Assembly (NCBI GenBank): GCA_900556875.1
Contig: USQQ01000002.1
Location: 100,223 to 164,222, forward strand
DNA length: 64,000 nucleotides
Direction: 5' to 3'
Source of the DNA: an uncultured Collinsella sp.
GTDB taxonomy: Bacteria; Actinomycetota; Coriobacteriia; Coriobacteriales; Coriobacteriaceae
Positions within the stretch are counted from its first letter, which is position 1; every line of letters begins with the position of its first letter. The position numbers and the translations under genes are program-made. Under the pieces are notes generated by a model. It did not search any database. It saw only the letters and a program-made list of their open reading frames with translations, and was not told the DNA's origin. This document shows positions 45,351-54,204 of this stretch, piece after piece.

Positions 45351-45821
45351 CTAGCGATTACGCTCCTTAAGCGCGCGGTCGATCTCGCGCTGGACATCGC
45401 GCTTGGCCATATCCTCGCGCTTGTCGTAAAGCTTCTTGCCGCGGCCTAGGCCCAGCAGCAGCTTTACGCGGCCGTCGGTATTAAAGTAGAGCTCCAGCGG
45501 CACCAGCGCATAGCCGCGGTTGCGAAGTTTGCCGTCAAGAAAGTCGATCTCCTTGCGGTGCAGCAGCAGACGGCGCCGACGGTCGGGATCGCGATTCCAC
45601 ACGCCACCATGGCTATAAGGGTGGATATGCAGGCCGACGAGCCAGCACTCACCGCCACGAATCAGTGCGAAGGTATCGGTAATCTGGCACGCGCGCTCGC
45701 GAATCGACTTGACCTCGGTACCGCTCAGCTCAATACCGCACTCAAACGTCTCATCGATAAAGTACTCGTGATGTGCCGAGCGATTCTTGGAAATGAGCTT
45801 GCGCTCGCGCTTACTGGGCAT
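45351..45821 (-). CDS. smpB: SsrA-binding protein
   Basis: 156 residues from the ATG at 45821 (MPSKRERKLI), GGAGG 6 bases upstream. Binds tmRNA and rescues stalled ribosomes. Conserved ELSGTEVKSIRERACQITD and the basic tail GKKLYDKREDMAKRDVQREI are present. It overlaps the TPR gene by 11 bases. RNase R, its partner in trans-translation, is encoded 4 kb away; no ssrA gene was recognised in the window. Confidence 0.95.
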   Translation of the reverse strand: MPSKRERKLISKNRSAHHEYFIDETFECGIELSGTEVKSIRERACQITDTFALIRGGECWLVGLHIHPYSHGGVWNRDPDRRRRLLLHRKEIDFLDGKLRNRGYALVPLELYFNTDGRVKLLLGLGRGKKLYDKREDMAKRDVQREIDRALKERNR

Positions 45822-46728
45822 CGCCGGCCTCCTTGGCGCCATCGGCGTTTGAGCCCGCAGCCTCGCGCTTTGCCCTGCGCTCGGCATTAAGCTCGGCATC
45901 GCTCTCGCGCACCAGCTTGATAATCGCCGCGCATGCCTCCTCGCCCACCAGGTCGCGGGCACGGACCGTCAGACGCGTAGCCTCCTGCTTGTCGCCGTCG
46001 CTTGCAGCATCGGTCGCGCACATGATCAGGCAGATGGCGATCTCGGCCGAAGGCGAGGTCGGCACGCCCTGCAGGGCGAGCTCACCCATCACATGGTCGT
46101 CACTCTCGTCCGCGGCATCCGGATAGGTGGTATGGATCTTGTTGAGCAGGCGCGTCGTATGCGCATCATTGGGCGCCAGGCGCAGCGCCAGACGCGCGCA
46201 GCCCACGGCAGCCGAAATGTTCTCGGTCTCGGGCTCCAAGAAGTACTGACCCAAATTGGTGTAGGCGCGTGCGGCGCACTTACCGTCGCTCGCGCGCTCC
46301 AGCACCGAGAACGAGAGCGATGCCCACTCCTGCTTGTCCTCGAGCGCGCGGAACAGCTCGGCCAAGTCCAAGCGATAGTTGCAGTTCATGGGATCCCAAC
46401 GCACGGCCTGCATCAAGGCGTTGCGCGCGCTCACATAGTCCTGCTGACGAATGTAGGCAAACGCCATGTCGGAGTACAGGCGGTCAAAGGGAACCTCGAT
46501 CTGCACCAGCTCGCGCGGATCCTTCTCCACGCGGCGATAGGCCAGGCGCTCAAACTTGCTGTCGAAGCTAAAGTACTGGCGCTTCTCCTCCGTCTTGCAC
46601 TCAGCGTCGATATACTCCTCGGCGAGCTCCACCAGACGCTCCAGCAGCGGCGTCGCCGTAGCCAGGTCTCCCTGCGCCAGATAGTTCTCGGCATACGTGA
46701 TGTCTTCCAAGCTGATAGGCAGGTCCAT
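45811..46728 (-). CDS. tetratricopeptide repeat protein
   Basis: 305 residues with several TPR-like helical pairs, for example YAENYLAQGDLATATPLLERLVEL and AYTNLGQYFLEPETENISAAVG. No signal peptide or membrane helix; the C-terminal 30 residues are Ala/Glu/Lys-rich. Translationally coupled to smpB by overlap, so possibly expressed with it. Partner unknown. Confidence 0.75.
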   Translation of the reverse strand: MDLPISLEDITYAENYLAQGDLATATPLLERLVELAEEYIDAECKTEEKRQYFSFDSKFERLAYRRVEKDPRELVQIEVPFDRLYSDMAFAYIRQQDYVSARNALMQAVRWDPMNCNYRLDLAELFRALEDKQEWASLSFSVLERASDGKCAARAYTNLGQYFLEPETENISAAVGCARLALRLAPNDAHTTRLLNKIHTTYPDAADESDDHVMGELALQGVPTSPSAEIAICLIMCATDAASDGDKQEATRLTVRARDLVGEEACAAIIKLVRESDAELNAERRAKREAAGSNADGAKEAGDAQ

Positions 46729-46825
46729 GACAACTCCTCGGTCCGGGCGGCAGACTCAACGCGCGCCTTAAAAATCGGTCAATACACAAAACCCGGGTCT
46801 CTTACGAGGCCCGGGCGTTCAATTT

Positions 46826-46902
46826 TGGTAGCCCGTACCAGATTCGAACTGGTGATCTCCGCCTTGAGAGGGCGGCGTCCTAAACCGCTAGACGAACGGG
46901 CC
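46826..46902 (-). tRNA. tRNA-Glu (anticodon CTC)
   Basis: Acceptor GGCCCGT/ACGGGCT, D-arm, anticodon stem CCGCC/GGCGG with loop CTCTCAA, T-arm with GTTCGAATC. The CCA end is encoded. Confidence 0.95.
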
Positions 46903-46919
46903 ATATGTAGCAAATGCAA

Positions 46920-46993
46920 TGGCTGGGATGGAGGGAGTCGAACCCCCATTGACGGAACCAGAATCCGCTGTCCTGCCATTAGACGACATCCCA
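46920..46993 (-). tRNA. tRNA-Gln (anticodon CTG)
   Basis: Acceptor TGGGATG/CATCCCA, anticodon stem GCGGA/TCCGT with loop TTCTGGT, T-arm with GTTCGACTC, encoded GCCA end. It is 17 bases upstream of tRNA-Glu on the same strand and probably cotranscribed. Confidence 0.95.
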
Positions 46994-47037
46994 ATGACTG
47001 CATCGCTGCGCTCGGCTGTGCCTTTGCGCAAGAAAGA

Positions 47038-47066
47038 AATATACGGGAAGTACCGCCGTGACGCAA
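47038..47066 (-). promoter_or_regulatory. promoter of the tRNA-Gln/tRNA-Glu unit
   Basis: Minus strand TTGCGT (47066-47061), 17-bp spacer, TATATT (47043-47038), about 45 bases before tRNA-Gln. Confidence 0.65.
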
Positions 47067-47069
47067 GCC

Positions 47070-47104
47070 CCAATTTTGACTTTTTTAAAATTCAGTCAAA
47101 TTGG
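47070..47104. repeat. inverted repeat upstream of the tRNA promoter
   Basis: CCAATTTTGACT and AGTCAAATTGG pair with one bulge around a T/A-rich loop. It may be a terminator or protein site separating the tRNAs from the divergent gene at 47270. Confidence 0.45.
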
Positions 47105-47269
47105 CCTAATTTAGTCCAACCCGTGAAGGACCTGTGAAGCCGACCGCCGTACACGAAGGGAAAAACGCAGCGAGCGGTAGCCGTCAACCGTTGGCAGATT
47201 CTACCGCGAAAACGATAGCACCAGGCAACACAATCGAAGTATCAATGATCACGTAGATATCGAGGCGCC

Positions 47270-47680
47270 ATGGACGAAGAGCTTGATTACCTATGGGAGA
47301 CCCTGGGCCTCGAGATCACTGCTGACCTTTGGCCCGAACGGGACAAAATCCATCCCACTCTGCGCCCCGCCATCACGGTGATGCAGGCAAACTACCGCCG
47401 TGCATCCTTTTTGATCATGCGGATGTCATGGCACGCGGGACTCCCCGACCTTAAGCGAATCCAGGCAAGCCTCGTCGAGCTGTCCGGTATGCCGACTGTC
47501 ATATCCGAGGCGCACCTGGAGCAGCGACAGCGCGAGCGACTGCAACAGCAGCGGATTCCCTTTATCTGCCCCGGCGTTCAGGCATATCTGCCCTTTATGG
47601 ACGAGGAGTACTGGAGCGGCAAGCCCAACAAGCACGTAAAGGTCTACGATCCGCACGAATGGGCACAGCTCGATGATTGA
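47270..47680 (+). CDS. hypothetical protein
   Basis: 136 residues, acidic, soluble. The segment LSGMPTVISEAHL and then RIPFICPGVQAYLPFMDEEYW resembles the N-terminal part of some Firmicute/Coriobacterial MarR-annotated proteins that carry IPF..P..Q.YLPF, but no winged helix follows. It ends in TGA, less common here. AGGCGCC is the only ribosome-site hint. Function unknown. Confidence 0.55.
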   Translation: MDEELDYLWETLGLEITADLWPERDKIHPTLRPAITVMQANYRRASFLIMRMSWHAGLPDLKRIQASLVELSGMPTVISEAHLEQRQRERLQQQRIPFICPGVQAYLPFMDEEYWSGKPNKHVKVYDPHEWAQLDD

Positions 47681-47752
47681 GCCGAGCGAGCCCGCCGATG
47701 GAAAACACGTCCCACCCTGAGCACTCAAAACGGGTCGCACTTTCCGCAGCCG

Positions 47753-48112
47753 CTACAGCAACGCCTCGACCCAAGCCGATTCCCTAAAGCCGGGAATCGC
47801 AAAGTCGTCGCCCACCAACAGCGGACGCTTGACCAGCATGCCGTCGGTCGCCAGCAGCTCGTAGCACTCCCGATCCGTCATGCCCGCATCTAGACGCGCC
47901 TTCAGGCCCAGCTCTCGATATTTCATGCCCGACGAATTAAAGAAGCGCCGCACCGGCAGTCCCGAACGAGCAATCCAGGTCGCAAGCTCATCAGCCGTGG
48001 GATTGTCCAAAACGATATCGCGGTCGATATACTCTACCCCGTGTTCGTCCAGCCATGCCTTGGCCTTCTTACAGGTCGAGCACTTGGGATATTCAACAAA
48101 CAGTACCGCCAT
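47753..48112 (-). CDS. ArsC/Spx family protein
   Basis: 119 residues from the ATG at 48112 (MAVLFVEYPK), GGAAA just upstream. A thioredoxin-like fold with C-x2-C in PKCSTCKKAKAWLDEHG and the family's RPLLVGDD near the end (LVKRPLLVG). It is of the YffB/arsenate-reductase-like type; Spx-like regulation is possible but no RNA polymerase context is visible. Stand-alone. Confidence 0.82.
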   Translation of the reverse strand: MAVLFVEYPKCSTCKKAKAWLDEHGVEYIDRDIVLDNPTADELATWIARSGLPVRRFFNSSGMKYRELGLKARLDAGMTDRECYELLATDGMLVKRPLLVGDDFAIPGFRESAWVEALL

Positions 48113-48234
48113 GGGATTTCCTTTCTTAGAGAAAACAGGTGTCCGGAAAACTGCACATCGACGACCACTCGCGATTGCAGCCGTTATTGTAGCCAATGTC
48201 GAAGCATAGGCAGTCGCGATGTCTCGTCTTAAGG

Positions 48235-48816
48235 CTAGCGCCTCGCATGGGCGCCGATCGGCCGAGTCGCATAGCGCACCAACGCCGCTGCCAGCAATAC
48301 CAACAGCATGGCGGTGACATAGCCCGCAGCATCGAATCCTAAATCGATAACGTCGAAATGCCTGCCGGGAACAAAGATCTTATGTACCTGATCGCCAACG
48401 GAGCAGACGGCGCAAAAGAGCAACACGGGCACGCAACGGGAGCATACGCTCCAAGGACGCCTGGAAAAGCAAACCACGACCACCGAGGCGAACAATCCGA
48501 CGAAGAAAAACTCTACGGTATGGGCAACGCGACGGACGTTCGTGCCCACCCACATGCGAATGGAAGCAAGTCGGCCAGACCGGACATTCGAAGCAGCCGA
48601 ATCGGTGCCCCCGGTCATCCCGTTCTCGGTCTGAGCTTCACCCGCGACATCGGCAGCCTGTACGCTCGTAGCCTGACCCTCCACCACACGCGCGGTGGAC
48701 TCGCTCAGCAACGACGTCTCCACCGCATTTTGCTCCGTCAGCACCCAGATGCCCGCCAGCGTTGCAGCGAACAGAACGATCGCGGTCCATCCGATTATTT
48801 GTTTTACGCGCGCCAA
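48235..48816 (-). CDS. VanZ-like membrane protein
   Basis: 193 residues from a TTG at 48816, chosen because a perfect GGAGGT lies 6-7 bases upstream and no ATG is suitable. One N-terminal helix, a Ser/Thr/Ala-rich extracytoplasmic stretch of about 70 residues, then the VanZ core with RRVAHTVEFFFVG, GDQVHKIFVPGRHFDVIDLG and a final helix. VanZ proteins confer mild teicoplanin resistance in some contexts; most are of unknown role. Confidence 0.8.
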   Translation of the reverse strand: MARVKQIIGWTAIVLFAATLAGIWVLTEQNAVETSLLSESTARVVEGQATSVQAADVAGEAQTENGMTGGTDSAASNVRSGRLASIRMWVGTNVRRVAHTVEFFFVGLFASVVVVCFSRRPWSVCSRCVPVLLFCAVCSVGDQVHKIFVPGRHFDVIDLGFDAAGYVTAMLLVLLAAALVRYATRPIGAHARR

Positions 48817-48920
48817 GGGCCTACCTCCTTTTTTGAATATCAGCGAGTGTAGCCCCAAATGACATCGCCATCGTATCAAAATTTGAATCGCAACAGGAAG
48901 CGACAAAGCGACGCAAACCC

Positions 48921-49526
48921 CTACCCCGCCTCGCGCATCCAGCGATCAAACGTCCCCACGCACACGCCCAGGCACTTTGCTGCCTGGCTGCGGGTAATAT
49001 CGCCCGCCTCATAGCTATCGCGTACCAGATCAAACTGAGGAGGGCACGGCTTGCGAGGTCGACCGAAACGGACCCCTCGCGCCCGCGCCGCCGCAATTCC
49101 CTCCGCTTGGCGCCGATGGATATTCTCGCGCTCCACCTGCGCCACGTAGCTCAGCAGTTGCAGCACAATATCGGCAATCAGGGTATTAGTCACATCCGGC
49201 GTGCCGCTTGCCCTGGCGCGCGTGTCAAGCAATGGCATGTCCAACACCACAATGGCAACCCCGAGCTCCTTGGTAATGCGACGCCATTCCTCAAGAATCT
49301 CGGAGTAATTACGACCAAGTCGGTCGATAGAAAGCACCACCAGCACGTCCCCGTCTCCCAGGACGTGCAGCAGCTCGCGATAGCGCGGTCGATCGAAGTC
49401 CTTGCCGCTCGCATGGTCGGCATAAATATTCGCCGAGCCCACGCCATAGGCGCCCAGCGCATCCAGCTGCCGATTAAGATTCTGATCGCGCGAACTCACC
49501 CGCGCATAACCATACACCGTCGCCAT
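48921..49526 (-). CDS. serine recombinase (resolvase/invertase family)
   Basis: 201 residues from the ATG at 49526 (MATVYGYARVSSRDQ). Small serine recombinase: nucleophile S11 in YARVSSRDQN, the Arg-rich active site IDRLGRNYSEI, the long E helix, and a C-terminal helix-turn-helix ITRSQAAKCLGVCVGTFDRW. Such enzymes resolve transposon cointegrates or invert DNA. No transposase is adjacent. A 43-bp repeat shared with 61675 lies 21 bases upstream of its start. Confidence 0.92.
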   Translation of the reverse strand: MATVYGYARVSSRDQNLNRQLDALGAYGVGSANIYADHASGKDFDRPRYRELLHVLGDGDVLVVLSIDRLGRNYSEILEEWRRITKELGVAIVVLDMPLLDTRARASGTPDVTNTLIADIVLQLLSYVAQVERENIHRRQAEGIAAARARGVRFGRPRKPCPPQFDLVRDSYEAGDITRSQAAKCLGVCVGTFDRWMREAG

Positions 49527-49546
49527 CTCATCCCCGCTTTCTTGTA

Positions 49547-49589
49547 AACCTGCCAAAAAGGGACAGGTTTATTTTGGTAGGTTTTACCT
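49547..49589. repeat. 43-bp GGGACAGG repeat beside the recombinase, copy 1
   Basis: Contains AACCTGCC...GGGACAGGTT, a pair of inverted half-sites, then TTATTTTGGTAGGTTTTACC. It matches 61675-61717 at 38 of 43 positions. Confidence 0.8.
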
Positions 49590-49646
49590 CTCGAATAGCA
49601 GGTAAGCGGGCGGCCGAGCAGACGGCAAGGTAGCCATGATCCAAAT

Positions 49647-49678
49647 GCGGAGGGCGGCCCCGAAAGACCGCCCTCCGC
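49647..49678 (-). terminator. terminator of rnr
   Basis: An 11-bp perfect stem GCGGAGGGCGG/CCGCCCTCCGC with a 10-nt loop, 26 bases after the stop. The T-tract is weak. Confidence 0.7.
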
Positions 49679-49703
49679 TCTCCCGCCATGAGTCGAGATT
49701 TGG

Positions 49704-51839
49704 CTAATGGATAAGCTTAAAGTCCAAGTGCCCACGCGTGGTATTGACGCGCGAGACCTCGATAATCACGCGCTGGCCCAGTTCATAGCGAGTCCCCGTG
49801 TCGGCGCCCGTCAGCGTAAGCGCATCGTCGTCGAACTCGAACCACTCGTTGCCCAGACTCTTGATCGAAACCAAGCCTTCGACCTGCGTCAGGTCCAAGC
49901 GCACAAAGAGGCCCATGCTGCTGACCCATGAGACCGTTCCGGCATAGCGCTCGCCCAGGCGATCCTCATAGTACTGGGCAATCTTGATCTTTTGCGTCGC
50001 ATGGCTGGCGGCATCGGCCGCACGCTCCGCATCGCTGCACGCACGGCAAATCTGCGGCAGAATGCGCGGCAGCGACTCGCGCCCCTTGCCGATCAGCCGC
50101 GGCGTACGGACCAAGGCGTCCTTGCCGCCGAGCTGCTCATAGGCCAACTGCAGTTTGAGCACGCGGTGCACCACCAGATCGGGGTAGCGACGGATGGGAC
50201 TCGTAAAGTGGCAGTAGCACGGCGCGGCGAGCGCAAAGTGGCCCTCGTTGCGCGGCTTGTACAGCGCGCGCTGCATGCTGCGCAGAAGCAGCGTGTTGAC
50301 GAGCGGTGCGTTGGCCGTACCGGCGGCAGCATCAACTGCAGCCTGCAGCTCATCGGGACTCCCCAGGGCAATACCGGCAGCACGGCGATCGTCGATGATG
50401 CCCAGCTGCGCCAGCGCAACGGCGGCACCGTGCAGGCTATCGGGGCTCGGATCCTCATGCACGCGATAGCAGGCCTCGATATCACGGTCTGCCAGCCACT
50501 CTGCAACGCACTCGTTGGCGAGCAGCATGGCTTCCTCGATAAGCGACGTGGCACACGAACGCTCGCGCGCCACAATCTGCACGGGTACTCCGTCCTCATC
50601 CAATAGAGCGCGAATCTCGGCCGTGTCAAAATCGACTGAGCCGCGGACGCGACGAATACGACGGCGAAGTTCGGCGAGTTCGTTGGCGGCGACAAGGAAA
50701 TTGCCGAGGTCGACGTTGCAGCCGCGGGCGGCCTTCTCGCACGCAAGACCGCGCTCAAGCGCCTCCTCGCGCGAGGCCTCAGCAGCCGCAACATCCTCGG
50801 CCGCACCCTCCAGCACCCCATACTCCACCGCGCCGGCACGCACCAGCAGCGCCTCGGCGCCGTCATAGTCCATACGCACACGCGAGCGAATCACGCTGGG
50901 GTACGGATCGTAATGCCGCACGCGACCCTGCGCATCGAGTTCAATGTCAACGGTAAACGCAAGACGGTCCTCGTCAGGGCGAAGCGAACACAGGTCACAG
51001 GACAGGCGTTCGGGCAGCATGGGAAGCACGCGATCGGCCAGATACACCGATGTCGTACGATGGCGAGCCTCAAGATCGATATGCCCGTCCCAAGCCACAT
51101 AGTGAGAAACGTCAGCGATATGCACACCCAGCTTGTAGCCACCCTCGGGCGTGCGCTCAAGCGAAATGGCATCGTCAAAGTCGCGCGCGTCGACCGGGTC
51201 GATCGTGATGACAAAGCGGTCGCGCAGATCGCGGCGGAGCGGGTCCTTAAGCGCCGCGGACACATCGAGCGAAAGCCCCTCGGCCTCGTCCAGCGCGGCC
51301 TCGGGATAGCTATCGGTATAGCCGTAACGCGCCATCACATATTGAACGCCCAAATCGGGCGCGTCATCTCCGCCAATGCGGCGTTCGATCGTCACGGTGC
51401 CCGATTCCAGGCGCGTCGGGTAGGTCAAAATGCGCGCGACAACGGCATCACCCGGGTGGACGCCCAGACGATCCGCCGAGGTATCCTCGGGCAGAATGAA
51501 GAAGTCGGCCTTCAGGCGCGAATCGAGCGGCTCGATCACACCGAGCGGACCAGCGGTCTGGTACGTACCCACCACGCTTATGGCTGCGCGCTCAACCACG
51601 CCTTCGATCACGGCGCGCCGCTCACCGTGCGGGCTGTTCTTAATGCTCACGGCAACGGTATCGCCATCCATGATCTCGCGCTTACCGCGGCCCATAACCT
51701 TGTAGTCGCCGCTCTCGGTTATGACATAGGCGCCATGCTCATGGAGCTGCACGCGCCCGGTCAGGCTCGGACGGCGTTCGCTGCGCACCGGCCCACGCTT
51801 ATTGCGGGCACCGCGCTTATGCTTGTTATTGCGCCCCAT
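49704..51839 (-). CDS. rnr: ribonuclease R
   Basis: 711 residues, RNase II/R family 3'-5' exoribonuclease. Basic N-terminus (MGRNNKHKRGARNKRG), cold-shock domains, the RNB catalytic domain with DPVDARDFDDAISL (metal aspartates) and HIADVSHYV, LVVHRVLKLQL, and a C-terminal S1 domain (YAGTVSWVSSMGLFVRL). GGAGG lies before the ATG. It degrades structured RNA and works with SmpB/tmRNA. Confidence 0.95.
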   Translation of the reverse strand: MGRNNKHKRGARNKRGPVRSERRPSLTGRVQLHEHGAYVITESGDYKVMGRGKREIMDGDTVAVSIKNSPHGERRAVIEGVVERAAISVVGTYQTAGPLGVIEPLDSRLKADFFILPEDTSADRLGVHPGDAVVARILTYPTRLESGTVTIERRIGGDDAPDLGVQYVMARYGYTDSYPEAALDEAEGLSLDVSAALKDPLRRDLRDRFVITIDPVDARDFDDAISLERTPEGGYKLGVHIADVSHYVAWDGHIDLEARHRTTSVYLADRVLPMLPERLSCDLCSLRPDEDRLAFTVDIELDAQGRVRHYDPYPSVIRSRVRMDYDGAEALLVRAGAVEYGVLEGAAEDVAAAEASREEALERGLACEKAARGCNVDLGNFLVAANELAELRRRIRRVRGSVDFDTAEIRALLDEDGVPVQIVARERSCATSLIEEAMLLANECVAEWLADRDIEACYRVHEDPSPDSLHGAAVALAQLGIIDDRRAAGIALGSPDELQAAVDAAAGTANAPLVNTLLLRSMQRALYKPRNEGHFALAAPCYCHFTSPIRRYPDLVVHRVLKLQLAYEQLGGKDALVRTPRLIGKGRESLPRILPQICRACSDAERAADAASHATQKIKIAQYYEDRLGERYAGTVSWVSSMGLFVRLDLTQVEGLVSIKSLGNEWFEFDDDALTLTGADTGTRYELGQRVIIEVSRVNTTRGHLDFKLIH

Positions 51840-51916
51840 GGCGCCTCCTTGCTATCGATGACGAACTCCAAAGAGTCTACCCAAATGATTCGCTTTCCTG
51901 CCGTTCCCTTGGGATC

Positions 51917-51950
51917 AAAAAACGGGCCGCCCCATAAGAGACGACCCGTT
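51917..51950 (-). terminator. terminator of ftsEX
   Basis: A stem built on AACGGG/CCCGTT with an internal imperfection, and six T on the minus strand, 24 bases after ftsX. Confidence 0.75.
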
Positions 51951-51974
51951 GGAAGGGATGAATTCCAGGCATGC

Positions 51975-52895
51975 CTACACGCGCAGGTAGCGGCGCATGG
52001 CTATGGCAGAACCAAAGAGACCGATAATCACACCGACCAGAATCAGCGCAGCATAGGTCACCAGGTAGTACTGCATCGGCAGGGCAAACGACATCCAGCC
52101 GATGCTCTCCTGCAAACGCGGAATCATCAGATTGCGCAGCAGCTCCAGAACGCCGATGGAAAGCAGCGAGCCCAAAATGGCCTGCAGTACGCCCTCGGTG
52201 ATAAACGGGCCGCGAATGAAGCCGTTGCTGGCGCCGACCAGACGCATAATCGCAATCTCACGACGACGCGCCGTGATGGACAGGCGAATCGTGTTGTTGA
52301 TGAAGATGAATGCGATAAAGGTCAGAAGGCCAACGAGCACCACGGCGGCGATGCGGATGTAGTTGGTCACCTGGAACAGGCGGCTCACTTCCTCCTGGCC
52401 GTACAGCACGCTCGCGTTGACGTCGCCGTCATCCGCGATCTTCTGGAAGTCGGCGTTCTTCTTGAGCTTCTGGGCCGTGCTCTCGACCTTGGACGGATCG
52501 TCCATCTCAATTGCAAACGAAGCCGGCAGCGGGTTCTGGCCATCGAGCGCGCTCATGGTGGCGTCGGCGTTGCCCGACATCTTGCTCGTATACTCGGCCA
52601 GCGCGTCGTCCTTGTCCTTATAGGTCGCGGACTTGACGTTATTCCACGTCTTAAGCTCGGCCTCAAAAGCCTGAACGTCTGCCTGATCGGCGTCATCGCT
52701 AATAAAGGCGTTAATGACAACCTGATCCTCGACGGTGCCGATCACGGAGTTCAGCATCGCGGAACCCATGATGAACAGGCCGATGATAAACAGCGAAAGG
52801 AAGATCGTGATGACGGCGCCGAGCGAGGTGGTCCAGTTACGGAAGAAGTGGCTCATTGCCTCTTTGAGCGAGTAGCCCACGTTAGTTGGTGCCAT
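51975..52895 (-). CDS. ftsX: cell division protein FtsX
   Basis: 306 residues. N-terminal cytoplasmic segment, TM1, an extracellular domain of about 120 residues, then three helices with FINNTIRLSITARRREIAIMRLVGAS and the C-terminal MRRYLRV. With FtsE it controls peptidoglycan hydrolases at the septum. It overlaps ftsE by 14 bases. Confidence 0.93.
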   Translation of the reverse strand: MAPTNVGYSLKEAMSHFFRNWTTSLGAVITIFLSLFIIGLFIMGSAMLNSVIGTVEDQVVINAFISDDADQADVQAFEAELKTWNNVKSATYKDKDDALAEYTSKMSGNADATMSALDGQNPLPASFAIEMDDPSKVESTAQKLKKNADFQKIADDGDVNASVLYGQEEVSRLFQVTNYIRIAAVVLVGLLTFIAFIFINNTIRLSITARRREIAIMRLVGASNGFIRGPFITEGVLQAILGSLLSIGVLELLRNLMIPRLQESIGWMSFALPMQYYLVTYAALILVGVIIGLFGSAIAMRRYLRV

Positions 52896-54102
52896 AGTTG
52901 CCGTAACCTCCCCTCTCCTGGTCGCGGATTACGTGGCCGCCCTCGAGGGCGATCACGCGACGGTGCATGCTATCGACCATCTCGCGGTCGTGCGTAGCGA
53001 CGATCACGGTGGTGCCGGTGCGGTTAATACGCTCGAGCAGCTTCATGATGCCCAGCGAGATCGCCGGGTCGAGGTTACCCGTGGGCTCGTCGCAGATCAG
53101 CAGCGGCGGACGGTTGACCATAGCGCGGGCGACGGCGACGCGCTGCTGCTCGCCACCGGAAAGCTGGTCGGGCAGCGAGTCCATCTGATCGGCCAGACCG
53201 ACCAGACGCAGCACCTCCGGCACCTGGCTGCGAATGACGCCCTTGGGCTTGCCGATGCACTGCAGGGCAAACGCCACGTTTTCGTAGGCGGTCTTTTGCG
53301 GCAGAAGCTTAAAGTCCTGGAACACGGCGCCAATCTGGCGGCGCAGGAACGGAACCTTGCGGTTCTTGATCTTCATGAGGTCCTGACCGGCAACCAAGAT
53401 GCGGCCGCTCGTCGGCTTGACGTCGCGGTTGAGCGTCGACAGCAGCGTGGTCTTACCCGAGCCGGAATGACCGACCAGGAAGACGAACTCGCCCGGATAG
53501 ATCTCAATGTTGATGTCGTCAAGTGCAGGCTTGTTGGGCTGTGCCGGATAGATCTTGGTGACATGCTCCATAAGGATGACGGGCTCGACACCGGCCTGCT
53601 TGGCCATCTTCTTGCGGCTGGCCTGCGGATCGATGGGCGCAAACACCGACGTAAAATCGGGGTTGTTGAGCGCGTTATCGAGGCTTGCGACCTCGGCTGC
53701 CTGATCGCTCTCGACCACCGGGGCAGCAGGCTGCGTGGGATCGGGAATAGCGGCAAAGAGACCGGACTGCGCAGGCTGAGGAACCGGCGTCGCAGGGGCC
53801 ATGGGGTCGGGAATGCCGGCCATGGTAGGCTGCGGCGTGGCGGCGCCAGCCTGAGGCTGCTCCACGCGAGCGGTCACGGCCTGAACGGGCTCAAAACCCG
53901 CCGTGCCGGAAAGCGCGACATCGCTGGTGGGATTGTAGGCAAAGGGATCGGATGCCGGCTGTGCCTGATCTGCCGGCTGAGTGGGGGCCTGAGCAACAGG
54001 CTGGCCCTCTGAATCCGGAGTGGCGAAACGACTGCCCTGGACGCCTGTCTGCGTCTTGGGGGCATCATCGCCCGCACCGGAGGTACGGAAGTGGTTACCC
54101 AC
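52882..54102 (-). CDS. ftsE: cell division ATP-binding protein FtsE with long N-terminal extension
   Basis: 406 residues. The ATPase begins near residue 175 (VILMEHVTKIYP); Walker A GHSGSGKTT is at 211-219, signature LSGGEQQRVAVARAM, Walker B LLICDEPTGNLDP. The first 174 residues are rich in Pro, Ala, Gln and Asp with PIPDP-like repeats and no predicted fold; typical FtsE has only about 228 residues. The extension is in frame with no alternative ribosome site noticed, so it is probably translated. Partner: FtsX. Confidence 0.92.
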   Translation of the reverse strand: MGNHFRTSGAGDDAPKTQTGVQGSRFATPDSEGQPVAQAPTQPADQAQPASDPFAYNPTSDVALSGTAGFEPVQAVTARVEQPQAGAATPQPTMAGIPDPMAPATPVPQPAQSGLFAAIPDPTQPAAPVVESDQAAEVASLDNALNNPDFTSVFAPIDPQASRKKMAKQAGVEPVILMEHVTKIYPAQPNKPALDDINIEIYPGEFVFLVGHSGSGKTTLLSTLNRDVKPTSGRILVAGQDLMKIKNRKVPFLRRQIGAVFQDFKLLPQKTAYENVAFALQCIGKPKGVIRSQVPEVLRLVGLADQMDSLPDQLSGGEQQRVAVARAMVNRPPLLICDEPTGNLDPAISLGIMKLLERINRTGTTVIVATHDREMVDSMHRRVIALEGGHVIRDQERGGYGNYGTN

Positions 54103-54204
54103 TGGTGCTCCTTATCGTCGTGCGTTTAAACTACATGAGCGCTTTGTATTTTAGCAGCATTAGCTTTGCTGCACATAAGAAGCATGGCGGGGTTTGGTCC
54201 CACC
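54103..54204. other. ftsE leader region
   Basis: About 100 bases upstream of ftsE with a T/A-rich stretch TTTGTATTTTAGCAGCATT. A promoter is likely here, but no clean pair was identified. Confidence 0.35.

Noticed and set aside
46994..47269. tmRNA (ssrA) near smpB or the tRNAs
   Set aside because: No alanyl-tRNA-like ends or tag-coding frame seen here or beside smpB.
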